From: DATMBL01 sp050735975
GTDB taxonomy: Bacteria > Desulfobacterota > Binatia > UBA9968
NCBI GenBank assembly: GCA_050735975.1
Contig: JBOHVS010000301.1
Coordinates: 1 to 18,840 of the forward strand
Length of the DNA stretch: 18,840 nt
Direction of reading: 5' to 3'
The notes below the pieces were generated by a model. The model was not told the DNA's origin. It saw only the letters and a list, made by a program, of their open reading frames with translations, and searched no databases. Below are positions 1 to 7,240 of this stretch, one piece after another; the stretch's first letter is position 1, and each line of letters starts with the position of its first letter. The translations under genes and the position numbers were made by a program.

Positions 1-2
1 GT

Positions 3-176
3 CCGTTGCGCGACAGGAGTATCGTAAGCGTATTCGGTATTCCGCTCTTCACGACGGAGAATGTGGAGGAGGTCCCTGATGTTCTCTCAACTCCGGCCGA
101 TAAGTCAGCCGAGAACGACTCCTCGTCAGACGGATCAGGCGGATTCTTTGACAGTTTGAATCCTTTCAAGCGCTAG
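3..176 (+). CDS. C-terminal fragment of an unrecognised protein
   Basis: An open frame runs in from the left edge of the window and ends at the TAG at 174-176, giving about 57 visible residues. The first part reads like the end of a folded domain (RSIVSVFGIPLFTTENVEEV). A Ser/Asp/Gly-rich linker follows, and the protein ends in SLNPFKR. The pattern of a short strand followed by 'GIPLF' loosely recalls the ends of AsmA/YhdP-like envelope proteins, but too little is visible to assign a family. A 208-base gap separates it from pdxA, so it probably belongs to a different transcription unit. The reading frame is convincing because it is uninterrupted and ends in a typical polar tail, but the identity is unknown. 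Confidence 0.5.
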   Translation, partial: PLRDRSIVSVFGIPLFTTENVEEVPDVLSTPADKSAENDSSSDGSGGFFDSLNPFKR

Positions 177-253
177 CCCGCATTATTCACGGACGATGGA
201 GAAGGGGCAACACTGTGATCCTGCCTTCGGGGGCGAGCCCTTTCCGGCCGCCT

Positions 254-271
254 AAACCTCAACCTGAACCT
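254..271 (-). repeat. Three hexamer units of the AGGTTN family, unpaired arm
   Basis: Read on the minus strand, 271-254 is three consecutive hexamers AGGTTC, AGGTTG and AGGTTT, followed by another AGG. These match the left-arm units of the hairpin elements at 5297-5460 and 14459-14600, but no AGCCTN partner arm is visible nearby. It may be a decayed half of such an element or an independent short repeat. The rest of the 177-384 gap shows no gene and no convincing promoter. Confidence 0.45.
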
Positions 272-384
272 GATGAGACATGGTACGCCTACCTACCGGG
301 TAGTAAAGTGTAAAAGATCTCAGAAGGTTCGGCGCGATTGGGCAGGAATAATCTTTCAAAAACATTTCTGCCGCTGCGCCCGTC

Positions 385-1410
385 ATGTTGCGTAAACCCG
401 TCGTTGCCGTAACCATGGGCGATCCTGCCGGCGTCGGCCCGGAAGTGATTTTAAAAGCGCTAGCCGACCCCTTGATAAAAAAGGCGTGCCATCCGTTAAT
501 ACTGGGCGACTGGGGTGTGCTCCAGCGCGCTCATGATGCGAACCAAAATCTCCCCGAAATCGTCTGTTGGCGATCAGGCCAGCCGCTTTTGCCGTTGCTT
601 CAGAAGGAGCGCGCTTTCGTCGTCTGCTCGCTTTCTTCTTTGCCCGAAAAGGAGTCGCGGCCCGGCGCGCCGACCAAAGCAGGAGGGCACGCCGCGTATC
701 GTTACATTGTCGTTGGCGCAAAGCTGGCGTTGTCCAAAGTTGCCAATGCGATCGCCACGGCGCCGATTAGCAAGAGTATTTTGATGAAGGCCGGCTACGA
801 TTACCCCGGCCATACGGAGCTTCTCGCAGAGCTCAGCCGTACGGCCGAGTGCCGCATGATGCTCATCGGCGGAAAGCTGCGTGTTGTATTGGTCACCGGC
901 CATATCGGGTTCAAGAAGGTTCCTCAAACTCTCACGCGCGAAGGCATTCGGGTGACCCTTGAGTTGACTGATGGTGCTCTGCGACAGCTTTTCGGCATTC
1001 GACAGCCGCGAATCGTCACCGCGGCGCTCAATCCACACGGTGGCGAAGATGGTATCTTCGGGGACGAGGAAAAGAACATTATCGTGCCGGCCGTGCAGGC
1101 GGCGAAGCGGAAAGGGATCGGCGTCTATGGACCGTTTCCCGCCGACAGTCTTTTCCATCAAGCGGTGCGGGGAGACTACGACGCGGTGGTCTGCATGTAT
1201 CACGACCAGGGGCTGATACCGCTGAAGTTGCACCACTTCTACGGCGGGGTTGCACTCACGTTGGGACCGCCGTTTATTCGAACGTCGGTGGACCATGGAA
1301 CCGCCTACGACATCGCCGGCGCCGGCAAGGCCGACGAGGGCAGCATGAGAGAGGCGATTCTGTTGGCGGCAAGATTAGCAAGGGAGCATTTGAAGCGGAG
1401 GCGGGCATGA
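385..1410 (+). CDS. pdxA: 4-hydroxythreonine-4-phosphate dehydrogenase PdxA
   Basis: Catalyses the NAD-dependent oxidation of 4-phosphohydroxy-L-threonine in the DXP-dependent route to pyridoxal 5'-phosphate; cytosolic, usually a homodimer. The 341 residues match the usual family length. The N-terminal signature MGDPAGVGPE is at 11-20. H143-T144 correspond to the substrate-binding pair. The metal-binding histidines are H173 (TGHIG), H218 (NPHGGEDG) and H273 (YHDQG), equivalent to the three zinc ligands of the E. coli enzyme. The start at 385 places the signature at the normal distance from the N-terminus, though no clear SD site precedes it. The stop overlaps the next start (ATGA at 1407-1410), indicating translational coupling with the mutase. 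PLP is the cofactor of the two cysteine desulfurases encoded further along. Confidence 0.96.
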   Translation: MLRKPVVAVTMGDPAGVGPEVILKALADPLIKKACHPLILGDWGVLQRAHDANQNLPEIVCWRSGQPLLPLLQKERAFVVCSLSSLPEKESRPGAPTKAGGHAAYRYIVVGAKLALSKVANAIATAPISKSILMKAGYDYPGHTELLAELSRTAECRMMLIGGKLRVVLVTGHIGFKKVPQTLTREGIRVTLELTDGALRQLFGIRQPRIVTAALNPHGGEDGIFGDEEKNIIVPAVQAAKRKGIGVYGPFPADSLFHQAVRGDYDAVVCMYHDQGLIPLKLHHFYGGVALTLGPPFIRTSVDHGTAYDIAGAGKADEGSMREAILLAARLAREHLKRRRA

Positions 1411-2759
1411 ATCCATCGATATTCCGGGAATACGACGTTCGAGGACTGGCGGAGAAGGATTTCGATGAGCGGTTCGCGTTGCTCCTCGGAAAGGTCCATG
1501 GGACGATTATCAAAGAAACAAGCGGGAAACGGGTCACCGTCGGGCGAGATTGTCGCGCCACCTCGAGTCCTTACGCTGAAGCGGTCATGGCGGGGTTAGC
1601 AGCGGCGGGATTGCAGGTTTACGACATCGGCGTATGCCCGACACCGGTACTTTATTTTTCACTTTTTCACCTCGAGGCGGACGGCGGCATTCAGGTCACC
1701 GCGAGTCATAATCCTTCGGAGTATAACGGCTTTAAGATCTGTCTCGGCAAGGAGACTCTGTACGGCCAACAGATCCAACAGATCCGGGCCAAGATGGAAC
1801 GGAACGAATTTCGCGAGCGAGCAGGCGGAAAGATCGAACGGTATGAGATCGTGCCGCCCTATCAGAAATATCTGCTCGACGATGTCCCGAAATTGAAACG
1901 GCCGCTGAAAGTCGTCATTGACGCCGGCAGCGGCGTTGGCGGACCCGTAGCCCCGCCGATTTTCCGCCAAATTGGCTGCACGGTTTGGGAGATTGCCTGC
2001 ACGCCGGATGGGAGCTTCCCAATTCACCATCCGGATCCAACGGTTCCCGAGAATCTGGAACTTCTGATCGAAAAAGTCAGACAGGAGAAGGCCGACGTGG
2101 GTATCGCCTACGATGGCGATGCCGATCGCATCGGCGCGGTGGACGAAAAGGGAAATATCCTCTGGGGCGATGAGCTCCTCGTGCTGTTTTCCCGTGACGT
2201 GCTCAAGCGCAACCCCGACGCGGTGATCATCTCAGAGGTGAAATGCTCGCAGCGGTTGTACGACGACATTGCCAAAAACGGCGGAAAGCCGATCATGTGG
2301 AAAGCCGGCCATTCACTGCTCAAAGCCAAGCTGAAAGAGACGGGTGCTTTGTTGGCCGGTGAGATGAGCGGACATATGTTTTTTAAAGAGCGCTACTTCG
2401 GCTACGACGATGCTATCTATGCGTCTCTGCGCCTGCTGGAGATCCTGGCCAACTCCGATCGGCCACTCTCCGCTCTGCTGTCCGACTTGCCAAAGGCCGT
2501 GTCTACACCGGAGATTCGGGTGGATTGGCCTGATGATCAAAAGTTTGCCATCGCGGAGAAGGCGAAGGAGTTTTTCCGCGAGCATTACGACATCATCGAT
2601 ATCGACGGCGTACGAGTTCAGTTCGCCGAAGGTTGGGGATTGATTCGCGCCTCCAATACGCAACCGGCCCTGGTGCTGCGGTTTGAGGCGCGGAGCCCTG
2701 AAAAGCTACAAGAGTATCGCGCCATCATCGAGGGCAAGCTAAAAGACTTTGACATCTAG
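1407..2759 (+). CDS. Phosphomannomutase/phosphoglucomutase (alpha-D-phosphohexomutase, AlgC/ManB type)
   Basis: Interconverts hexose 1- and 6-phosphates through a phosphoserine intermediate, feeding nucleotide-sugar, LPS and exopolysaccharide synthesis. The 450 residues have all four domains of the superfamily in order. FREYDVRG is at 6-13. The active-site loop TASHNPSEYNG has the phosphorylated serine at S100. The magnesium loop DGDADR is at 236-241. The sugar-recognition loop GEMSGH is at 318-323, and the phosphate-binding loop around SNTQP is at 416-420. GEMSGH is typical of dual-specificity PMM/PGM enzymes, so mannose versus glucose preference cannot be fixed from sequence. It overlaps pdxA by 4 bases and is followed 6 bases later by uvrA, so all three are probably co-transcribed. 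A second mutase of a different subfamily lies at 11067-12719. Confidence 0.93.
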   Translation: MNPSIFREYDVRGLAEKDFDERFALLLGKVHGTIIKETSGKRVTVGRDCRATSSPYAEAVMAGLAAAGLQVYDIGVCPTPVLYFSLFHLEADGGIQVTASHNPSEYNGFKICLGKETLYGQQIQQIRAKMERNEFRERAGGKIERYEIVPPYQKYLLDDVPKLKRPLKVVIDAGSGVGGPVAPPIFRQIGCTVWEIACTPDGSFPIHHPDPTVPENLELLIEKVRQEKADVGIAYDGDADRIGAVDEKGNILWGDELLVLFSRDVLKRNPDAVIISEVKCSQRLYDDIAKNGGKPIMWKAGHSLLKAKLKETGALLAGEMSGHMFFKERYFGYDDAIYASLRLLEILANSDRPLSALLSDLPKAVSTPEIRVDWPDDQKFAIAEKAKEFFREHYDIIDIDGVRVQFAEGWGLIRASNTQPALVLRFEARSPEKLQEYRAIIEGKLKDFDI

Positions 2760-2765
2760 TGCGGA

Positions 2766-5297
2766 ATGCCGGGAAAGATCGTCATCAAAGGAGCGCGAGT
2801 TCATAACCTTAAGAGCATCGATCTCGAGATACCGCGAGACCGCTTCGTCGTCGTTACGGGGGTTTCAGGCTCTGGAAAATCATCGCTCGCCTTCGACACG
2901 CTCTATGCTGAAGGGCAGCGCCGATACGTCGAGTCGCTGTCAGCCGATGCGCGTCAGTTTCTTCAACAGCTGGAAAGACCCGATCTGGACGGCGTTGACG
3001 GGCTTTCGCCTGCCATTGCCATCCAGCAAAAAACCGGCATCTTCACTCCTCGCTCTACAGTCGGGACCGTCACCGAGATCTACGATTACCTAAGGCTGCT
3101 ATTCGCGCGGGTCGGACAGCCTGTCTGCCTGCAGTGCGGCAGAGAAATCTCTGCGCAGAGCATCGGCGAAATTGTCGATCAGCTCATGGCGTTTGCGGCC
3201 GGCACGCGGATTTTTGTGATGGCCCGAATACCGAAGGGAACCAACGGCCGGACGGGCGAAATTCTAGGTGATCTAGCCCGAGAAGGTTTTGCACGGGTTA
3301 AAATCGACGGTCAGATGCGCGAGCTTGCCGGACAGATCGAACTCGACGACAACCAAAAGCGCCGGATCGATCTCATCGTTGATCGCCTCGTTTTGAGAGA
3401 GGGCGTGGAGAAGCGTCTAGCGGACTCTCTCGAAGTAGCTTCGCGCTTCGGGCAGCAATTCATCACGATCGAGGTTTTACCTGATGCAGAATCGGAAAAG
3501 AGCAGGGAGATCACCTTCAGCCTGAAGTTCGCCTGCGCAGATTGCGGCGTATCGTTTCCCGAGGTGACGCCCCGTTTATTTTCATTCAATAGCCCGCAAG
3601 GCGCCTGCCCATTGTGCGCCGGCTTGGGATTCGCAGGCCGGCCGGAGTCCGGTTCGAAGCCGGCGGAGACACGGTCGAGCACGGCGGCCTGCGCCCAGTG
3701 TAAAGGATCGAGACTCAAAGCCGAAAGCCTGGCCGTAAAGCTCGGCAGTAAGAACATCGCTGAAGTGGCTTCCTGGCCGGTCGCGGAAACGATCCGGTTT
3801 CTTGAGCGGCTGGCGCTCGGCAGCAGGCAACAGGTTATCGGGCGGAAGATTCTGCCGGATATTCTTGGCCGGCTCAGATTTCTGGTTCAGGTCGGACTGG
3901 ATTATTTGAGCCTCGATCGACCATCGATCACGCTTTCTGGCGGAGAAGCGCAAAGAGTGCGGCTGGCGACTCAGATTGCTTCGCGCCTGGCGGGTGTTCT
4001 CTACATCCTTGACGAGCCGAGCATCGGCTTGCACCAGAAGGATAACGCCCGCCTGCTGGCCATCTTGAAACAACTAAGAGACCTCGGCAACTCCGTGCTC
4101 GTCGTCGAGCATGATGAGGAAACCATCTTAGAAGCCGACCAGGTGATCGAAATGGGGCCGGGCGCCGGCGTGAACGGCGGAGAGATCGTGGCGCAGGGAA
4201 CGCCCGGTGAATTGATGCAGAACGCCCGCTCATTAACAGGCCAGTATCTATCGGGACGGGCGAAGATTCCGGTGCCGCCGCAAAGACGCAAAGGCACTGG
4301 CGACTTCCTGGTCGTGAAGGGCGCGAAGCACAACAACTTGGCCGATGTTAGCGTGGAGATTCCGATCGGGGCGATGACGTGCGTGACGGGTGTGTCGGGC
4401 TCCGGAAAGAGCAGCCTGATCATGGATGTTCTTTACAATGCGGTCGCTCAACGTTTGCATAGATCGGAGACGAAAGCGGGCGCGTTCGACGCGCTAATCG
4501 GATGGGAGCGCTTTGACCGAATCGTGGGCGTTGACCAAATCCCGATCGGCCGCACCCCGCGATCCAACCCGGCCACGTATACCGGCGTCTACGATCTCAT
4601 TCGCGATCTTTTTTCACAGCTGCCCGAAGCCCGGGTTCGCGGCTACGGAGCCGGCAGGTTTTCGTTCAACACGAGTGGCGGGCGTTGTGAAGCTTGTCGG
4701 GGTGACGGATTGGTCAAAGTCGACATGAATTTCCTGCCCGATGTCTTTGTCACCTGCGCGGTTTGCCAGGGGCGGCGCTATAACGGTGAGACCCTGCAAG
4801 TGAAGTACAAAGGACTGAGCATCGCCGATGTTTTGGATTTGACCGTCGCTCAGGCTATTGAACTTCTGGGCAATGTCCCGGCTGCCGCCGAAAAACTTCG
4901 CATGCTCATCGAAGTTGGCCTGGGCTATCTTCGACTTGGCCAACCGGCTCATACTCTGTCAGGGGGAGAGGCGCAAAGGGTCAAACTGGCGCGGGAACTC
5001 GGGCGAAGGTCCGCCGGGGAGTCTCTCTATATCCTCGATGAACCAACGTCCGGTCTTCATTTCGCAGATATTCAGAAGCTTTTAGATGTTCTCCACCGTC
5101 TAACCGATGCAGGCAATACGGTAATAGTCATCGAACACAACCTCGACATCATCAAAACCGCTGATTACATTATCGACATGGGCCCCGAAGGGGGTGAAAA
5201 GGGTGGCAAAGTGGTCGCGAGGGGGAGCCCCGAGCAAGTTGCGTTAAATCCACGCTCTTTTACCGGCCAATACTTGGCCCCCAGGCTTTTCGGCTAG
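2766..5297 (+). CDS. uvrA: Excinuclease ABC subunit UvrA lacking the insertion domain
   Basis: Damage-recognition ATPase of nucleotide excision repair; it acts as a dimer, binds DNA and loads UvrB. Both ABC modules are complete: Walker A GVSGSGKS at 32-39 and 542-549, signature LSGGEAQR at 390-397 and 731-738, Walker B ILDEP at 414-418 and 756-760. The UvrB-binding region is present (about 130-255). Zinc modules are at C257/C260/C281/C284 and C641/C644/C664/C667. The protein has 843 residues against about 940 in E. coli. Nearly all the deficit is between C284 and the CxxC at C309/C312, where 24 residues replace roughly 125, so the insertion domain is absent. The frame is intact across the join, so this is not a frameshift. 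Unlike UvrA2-type proteins it keeps the UvrB-binding domain. It lacks an obvious SD site and starts 6 bases after the mutase stop, probably by coupling. Confidence 0.95.
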   Translation: MPGKIVIKGARVHNLKSIDLEIPRDRFVVVTGVSGSGKSSLAFDTLYAEGQRRYVESLSADARQFLQQLERPDLDGVDGLSPAIAIQQKTGIFTPRSTVGTVTEIYDYLRLLFARVGQPVCLQCGREISAQSIGEIVDQLMAFAAGTRIFVMARIPKGTNGRTGEILGDLAREGFARVKIDGQMRELAGQIELDDNQKRRIDLIVDRLVLREGVEKRLADSLEVASRFGQQFITIEVLPDAESEKSREITFSLKFACADCGVSFPEVTPRLFSFNSPQGACPLCAGLGFAGRPESGSKPAETRSSTAACAQCKGSRLKAESLAVKLGSKNIAEVASWPVAETIRFLERLALGSRQQVIGRKILPDILGRLRFLVQVGLDYLSLDRPSITLSGGEAQRVRLATQIASRLAGVLYILDEPSIGLHQKDNARLLAILKQLRDLGNSVLVVEHDEETILEADQVIEMGPGAGVNGGEIVAQGTPGELMQNARSLTGQYLSGRAKIPVPPQRRKGTGDFLVVKGAKHNNLADVSVEIPIGAMTCVTGVSGSGKSSLIMDVLYNAVAQRLHRSETKAGAFDALIGWERFDRIVGVDQIPIGRTPRSNPATYTGVYDLIRDLFSQLPEARVRGYGAGRFSFNTSGGRCEACRGDGLVKVDMNFLPDVFVTCAVCQGRRYNGETLQVKYKGLSIADVLDLTVAQAIELLGNVPAAAEKLRMLIEVGLGYLRLGQPAHTLSGGEAQRVKLARELGRRSAGESLYILDEPTSGLHFADIQKLLDVLHRLTDAGNTVIVIEHNLDIIKTADYIIDMGPEGGEKGGKVVARGSPEQVALNPRSFTGQYLAPRLFG

Positions 5298-5460
5298 CAG
5301 GCTGCTGAAAAAGACTCATATGCTTCGTTGCGCTCGATCGCCTCGCCGCTTAAGCAGGTTGAGGTTCAGGTTAAGGTTAAGCTCAATCTCAGCCTAAGCC
5401 TTAGCCTCAGCCTTCCCAAGCACGCGCGCCTCACCTCTGAGATCTTTTTGAGCAGCCTAC
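5297..5460 (+). repeat. Intergenic hairpin element, copy A, with hexamer-repeat core
   Basis: The ends form imperfect inverted repeats: GCAGGCTGCTGAAAAAG at 5297-5313 matches the reverse complement of 5444-5460 at 15 of 17 positions. Inside, four AGGTTN units (5356-5379) face four AGCCTN units (5391-5414) across a loop of about 12 bases. Each AGGTT pairs with AGCCT through four Watson-Crick pairs and one U-G wobble, so a wobble recurs every six bases. The element begins on the last base of the uvrA stop codon. The A-run/T-run flanks around GACTCA...TGAGATC could make it a bidirectional terminator. A diverged copy is at 14459-14600. It could be a REP- or MITE-like element, but no target-site duplication is evident. 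It fills the first half of the 5298-5631 gap; the second half holds the iscS promoter region. Confidence 0.75.
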
Positions 5461-5562
5461 AAGCAGAGTTTTTAACAACCAGCTAGTTCCGAGCTGTTTT
5501 GGCCAGCTAACCCGTTGTTTTGACGCTCTTTTTGGCGGCGTTACCAGAACTGCAATAGTTTG

Positions 5563-5591
5563 TTGATTCCCGGCTCGGTTTTGGCTATGGT
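5563..5591 (+). promoter_or_regulatory. Candidate sigma-70-type promoter of the Fe-S operon
   Basis: TTGATT at 5563-5568 is followed after 17 bases by TATGGT at 5586-5591; each hexamer matches consensus at 4 of 6 positions. It is the best spaced pair upstream of iscS, and it lies directly against the palindrome at 5593-5617, where the transcription start would fall. No SD site is visible before the iscS start. Prediction only. Confidence 0.4.
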
Positions 5592-5592
5592 T

Positions 5593-5617
5593 ATATCAGA
5601 CTAGGTTGGTCTGAATA
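5593..5617. promoter_or_regulatory. Candidate IscR/Rrf2 operator
   Basis: A perfect 6-base inverted repeat, TCAGAC at 5596-5601 and GTCTGA at 5609-5614 with a 7-base spacer, sits in an AT-flanked 25-base frame just downstream of the predicted -10. The core GACTA...T.GTC matches the central part of the E. coli type 1 IscR site, although the outer positions differ. An Rrf2-family regulator with candidate cluster ligands is encoded in the same gene run at 9932, so the site may mediate autoregulation. The palindrome is seen directly; the assignment to that protein is inference. Confidence 0.5.
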
Positions 5618-5631
5618 ATCCATATTACGAT

Positions 5632-6861
5632 ATGAAACTTAAGACACCCATATATCTCGACAACCACGCGACCACACCGGTCGACCCGAGAGTGCTGGAA
5701 GCGATGCTGCCGTATTTCACGGAGAAATTCGGCAATGCCGCAAGCCGAAATCACGCTTTTGGTTGGGAAAGTGAAGCGGCCGTCGATAGGGCGCGCGAGC
5801 AGATCGGGCGGCTGATCCATGCAGCGTCTCCGAAAGAAATTGTTTTCACCAGCGGAGCAACGGAGTCGGATAATCTGGCGATCAAGGGAGTTGCCGAATC
5901 GTACAATCAAAAGGGCAAGCATATTGTAACTTGTGCGATCGAACACAAAGCGGTGTTGGATAGCTGTAAGGCTCTGGAAAGACACGGGTATCAGGTGACC
6001 TATTTACCGGTGGATAGGACCGGGCTGGTAGACCTGGAACGATTGCGGGGCGCGATTACAGACAAGACGATTCTGATCTCGATCATGATGGCTAATAACG
6101 AGATCGGAACGATTGAACCGGCCCAAGAGATCGGGCGCCTAGCCAGGGAAAAAGGAGTTCTATTTCATACCGACGCCACCCAGGCGGTAGGCAAAATCCC
6201 CGTTGATGTGGACCAGATGAATATCGATTTGCTGTCGATTACGGCACACAAAATGTATGGGCCGAAGGGAGTTGGAGCGCTGTATGTCCGCTCGAGCAAA
6301 CCACGCGTCAAACTCAGTTCGATGATCGACGGCGGTGGTCATGAACAAGGAATGCGCTCCGGCACGCTCAATGTGCCGGGAATTGTCGGCTTGGGAAAAG
6401 CGTGCGAGATCGCCCAGAAGGAGATGGCGCACGAGAGCGAACGACTTATAAGGTTAAGGGAGAAACTTAAGGCGGCTATTCTCGATCAGCTCGACGAGGT
6501 CCGCGTCAACGGCCATCCGTCGCAGCGGTTGCCTGGCAACATGAACATGAGCTTCGCATACGTCGAAGGTGAGTCGCTTCTAATGGGACTGAAGGAGATC
6601 GCGGTATCGACGGGGTCTGCCTGCACGTCCGCGAGCCTGGAGCCTTCACATGTGCTGCGGGCTATCGGACTTGATGATGACCGCGCGCATACCTCGATCC
6701 GTTTTGGATTGGGGCGCTTCAATACCGAAGAGGAAGTGGACTACAGCGTGGGCCGGGTTGTCGAGGAAGTCCGCCGGCTGCGGGCGCTATCGCCATTGTA
6801 TAAAAAAGCGCGATTGCAGCGGCAACAGAGCAAACGCACAGTTGAGGAGAGTGTTTCCTAA
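5632..6861 (+). CDS. iscS: Cysteine desulfurase IscS
   Basis: PLP enzyme that removes sulfur from L-cysteine as an enzyme persulfide for Fe-S cluster assembly and other thiolation pathways. The 409 residues begin with the typical IscS N-terminus (PIYLDNHATTPVDPR). H105 stacks on the cofactor, D181 contacts the pyridine nitrogen, and K207 in ITAHKMYGPKG is the Schiff-base lysine. C331 in STGSACTSASLEPSHVL is the mobile catalytic cysteine. The loop is of the long group I (IscS/NifS) type rather than the SufS type. The ATG at 5632 gives the canonical N-terminus even though no SD site precedes it. It heads the Fe-S locus and is followed 26 bases later by the A-type carrier. Its charged tail (about 391-409) is poorly conserved, and no IscU partner gene is in the window. 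Confidence 0.93.
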   Translation: MKLKTPIYLDNHATTPVDPRVLEAMLPYFTEKFGNAASRNHAFGWESEAAVDRAREQIGRLIHAASPKEIVFTSGATESDNLAIKGVAESYNQKGKHIVTCAIEHKAVLDSCKALERHGYQVTYLPVDRTGLVDLERLRGAITDKTILISIMMANNEIGTIEPAQEIGRLAREKGVLFHTDATQAVGKIPVDVDQMNIDLLSITAHKMYGPKGVGALYVRSSKPRVKLSSMIDGGGHEQGMRSGTLNVPGIVGLGKACEIAQKEMAHESERLIRLREKLKAAILDQLDEVRVNGHPSQRLPGNMNMSFAYVEGESLLMGLKEIAVSTGSACTSASLEPSHVLRAIGLDDDRAHTSIRFGLGRFNTEEEVDYSVGRVVEEVRRLRALSPLYKKARLQRQQSKRTVEESVS

Positions 6862-6887
6862 TCATTCGTCTGGTTAGGAGGGGATGT

Positions 6888-7217
6888 ATGGCCATAGGAC
6901 TCAGTCTGACGGATCGGGCGGCAGCGAGGATCAAGGAGGTGATCGCTGCCGAGAACAGAGAGGGGCAGGGGCTCAGGCTTAAAGTGGTCGGGGGCGGTTG
7001 TTCGGGGCTTCAATATAAAATCGATTTCGATATGCCCAAAGGCACCGACAAGATTTTTGAAAAGAACGGAGCGAAAGTACTGGTCGATATGAAGAGCTTG
7101 CTTTATCTGACCGGTACGGAACTTGATTATAAAGACGAGCTGATGCAGTCGGGATTCGTGTTTCAAAATCCCAACGTGAAGAAATCTTGCGGCTGCGGCT
7201 CCTCGTTTGCCGTCTAA
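6888..7217 (+). CDS. iscA: A-type Fe-S carrier, HesB/IscA family
   Basis: Small carrier that binds a [2Fe-2S] or [4Fe-4S] cluster between subunits and passes it to target proteins. The 109 residues match the family length. The three invariant cysteines are present: C38 in GGGCSGLQY, and C101 and C103 in the C-terminal SCGCGSSF. A strong SD site, AGGAGGGG at 6876-6883, precedes the ATG. It lies between iscS and sufB, so cluster trafficking in this locus is a reasonable role. IscA, SufA and ErpA cannot be separated reliably by sequence alone; the symbol here denotes the family and was chosen because the gene follows iscS. Confidence 0.88.
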   Translation: MAIGLSLTDRAAARIKEVIAAENREGQGLRLKVVGGGCSGLQYKIDFDMPKGTDKIFEKNGAKVLVDMKSLLYLTGTELDYKDELMQSGFVFQNPNVKKSCGCGSSFAV

Positions 7218-7240
7218 AGCCGGCGGAGGGAAGTTTTAAA

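Noticed and set aside
574..1296. Long open frame on the minus strand opposite pdxA
   Set aside because: pdxA on the + strand has all family motifs and full length. The antisense frame shows no recognisable domain and no SD site and is a by-product of codon bias.
5356..5379. CRISPR array or telomere-type repeat
   Set aside because: The units are six bases with no spacers, number only four, and are matched by a facing arm. This fits a hairpin rather than a CRISPR or a telomere.
5297..5460. Insertion sequence or transposon remnant
   Set aside because: Terminal inverted repeats exist, but there is no transposase frame and no visible target duplication, so it is called a repeat element. A non-autonomous MITE remains possible.
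7187..7240. Earlier start for SufB, overlapping the A-type carrier gene
   Set aside because: It would add a low-complexity MRLRLLVCRL leader encoded by the carrier's cysteine codons in another frame. The ATG at 7241 has a proper SD site and matches the SufB N-terminus.
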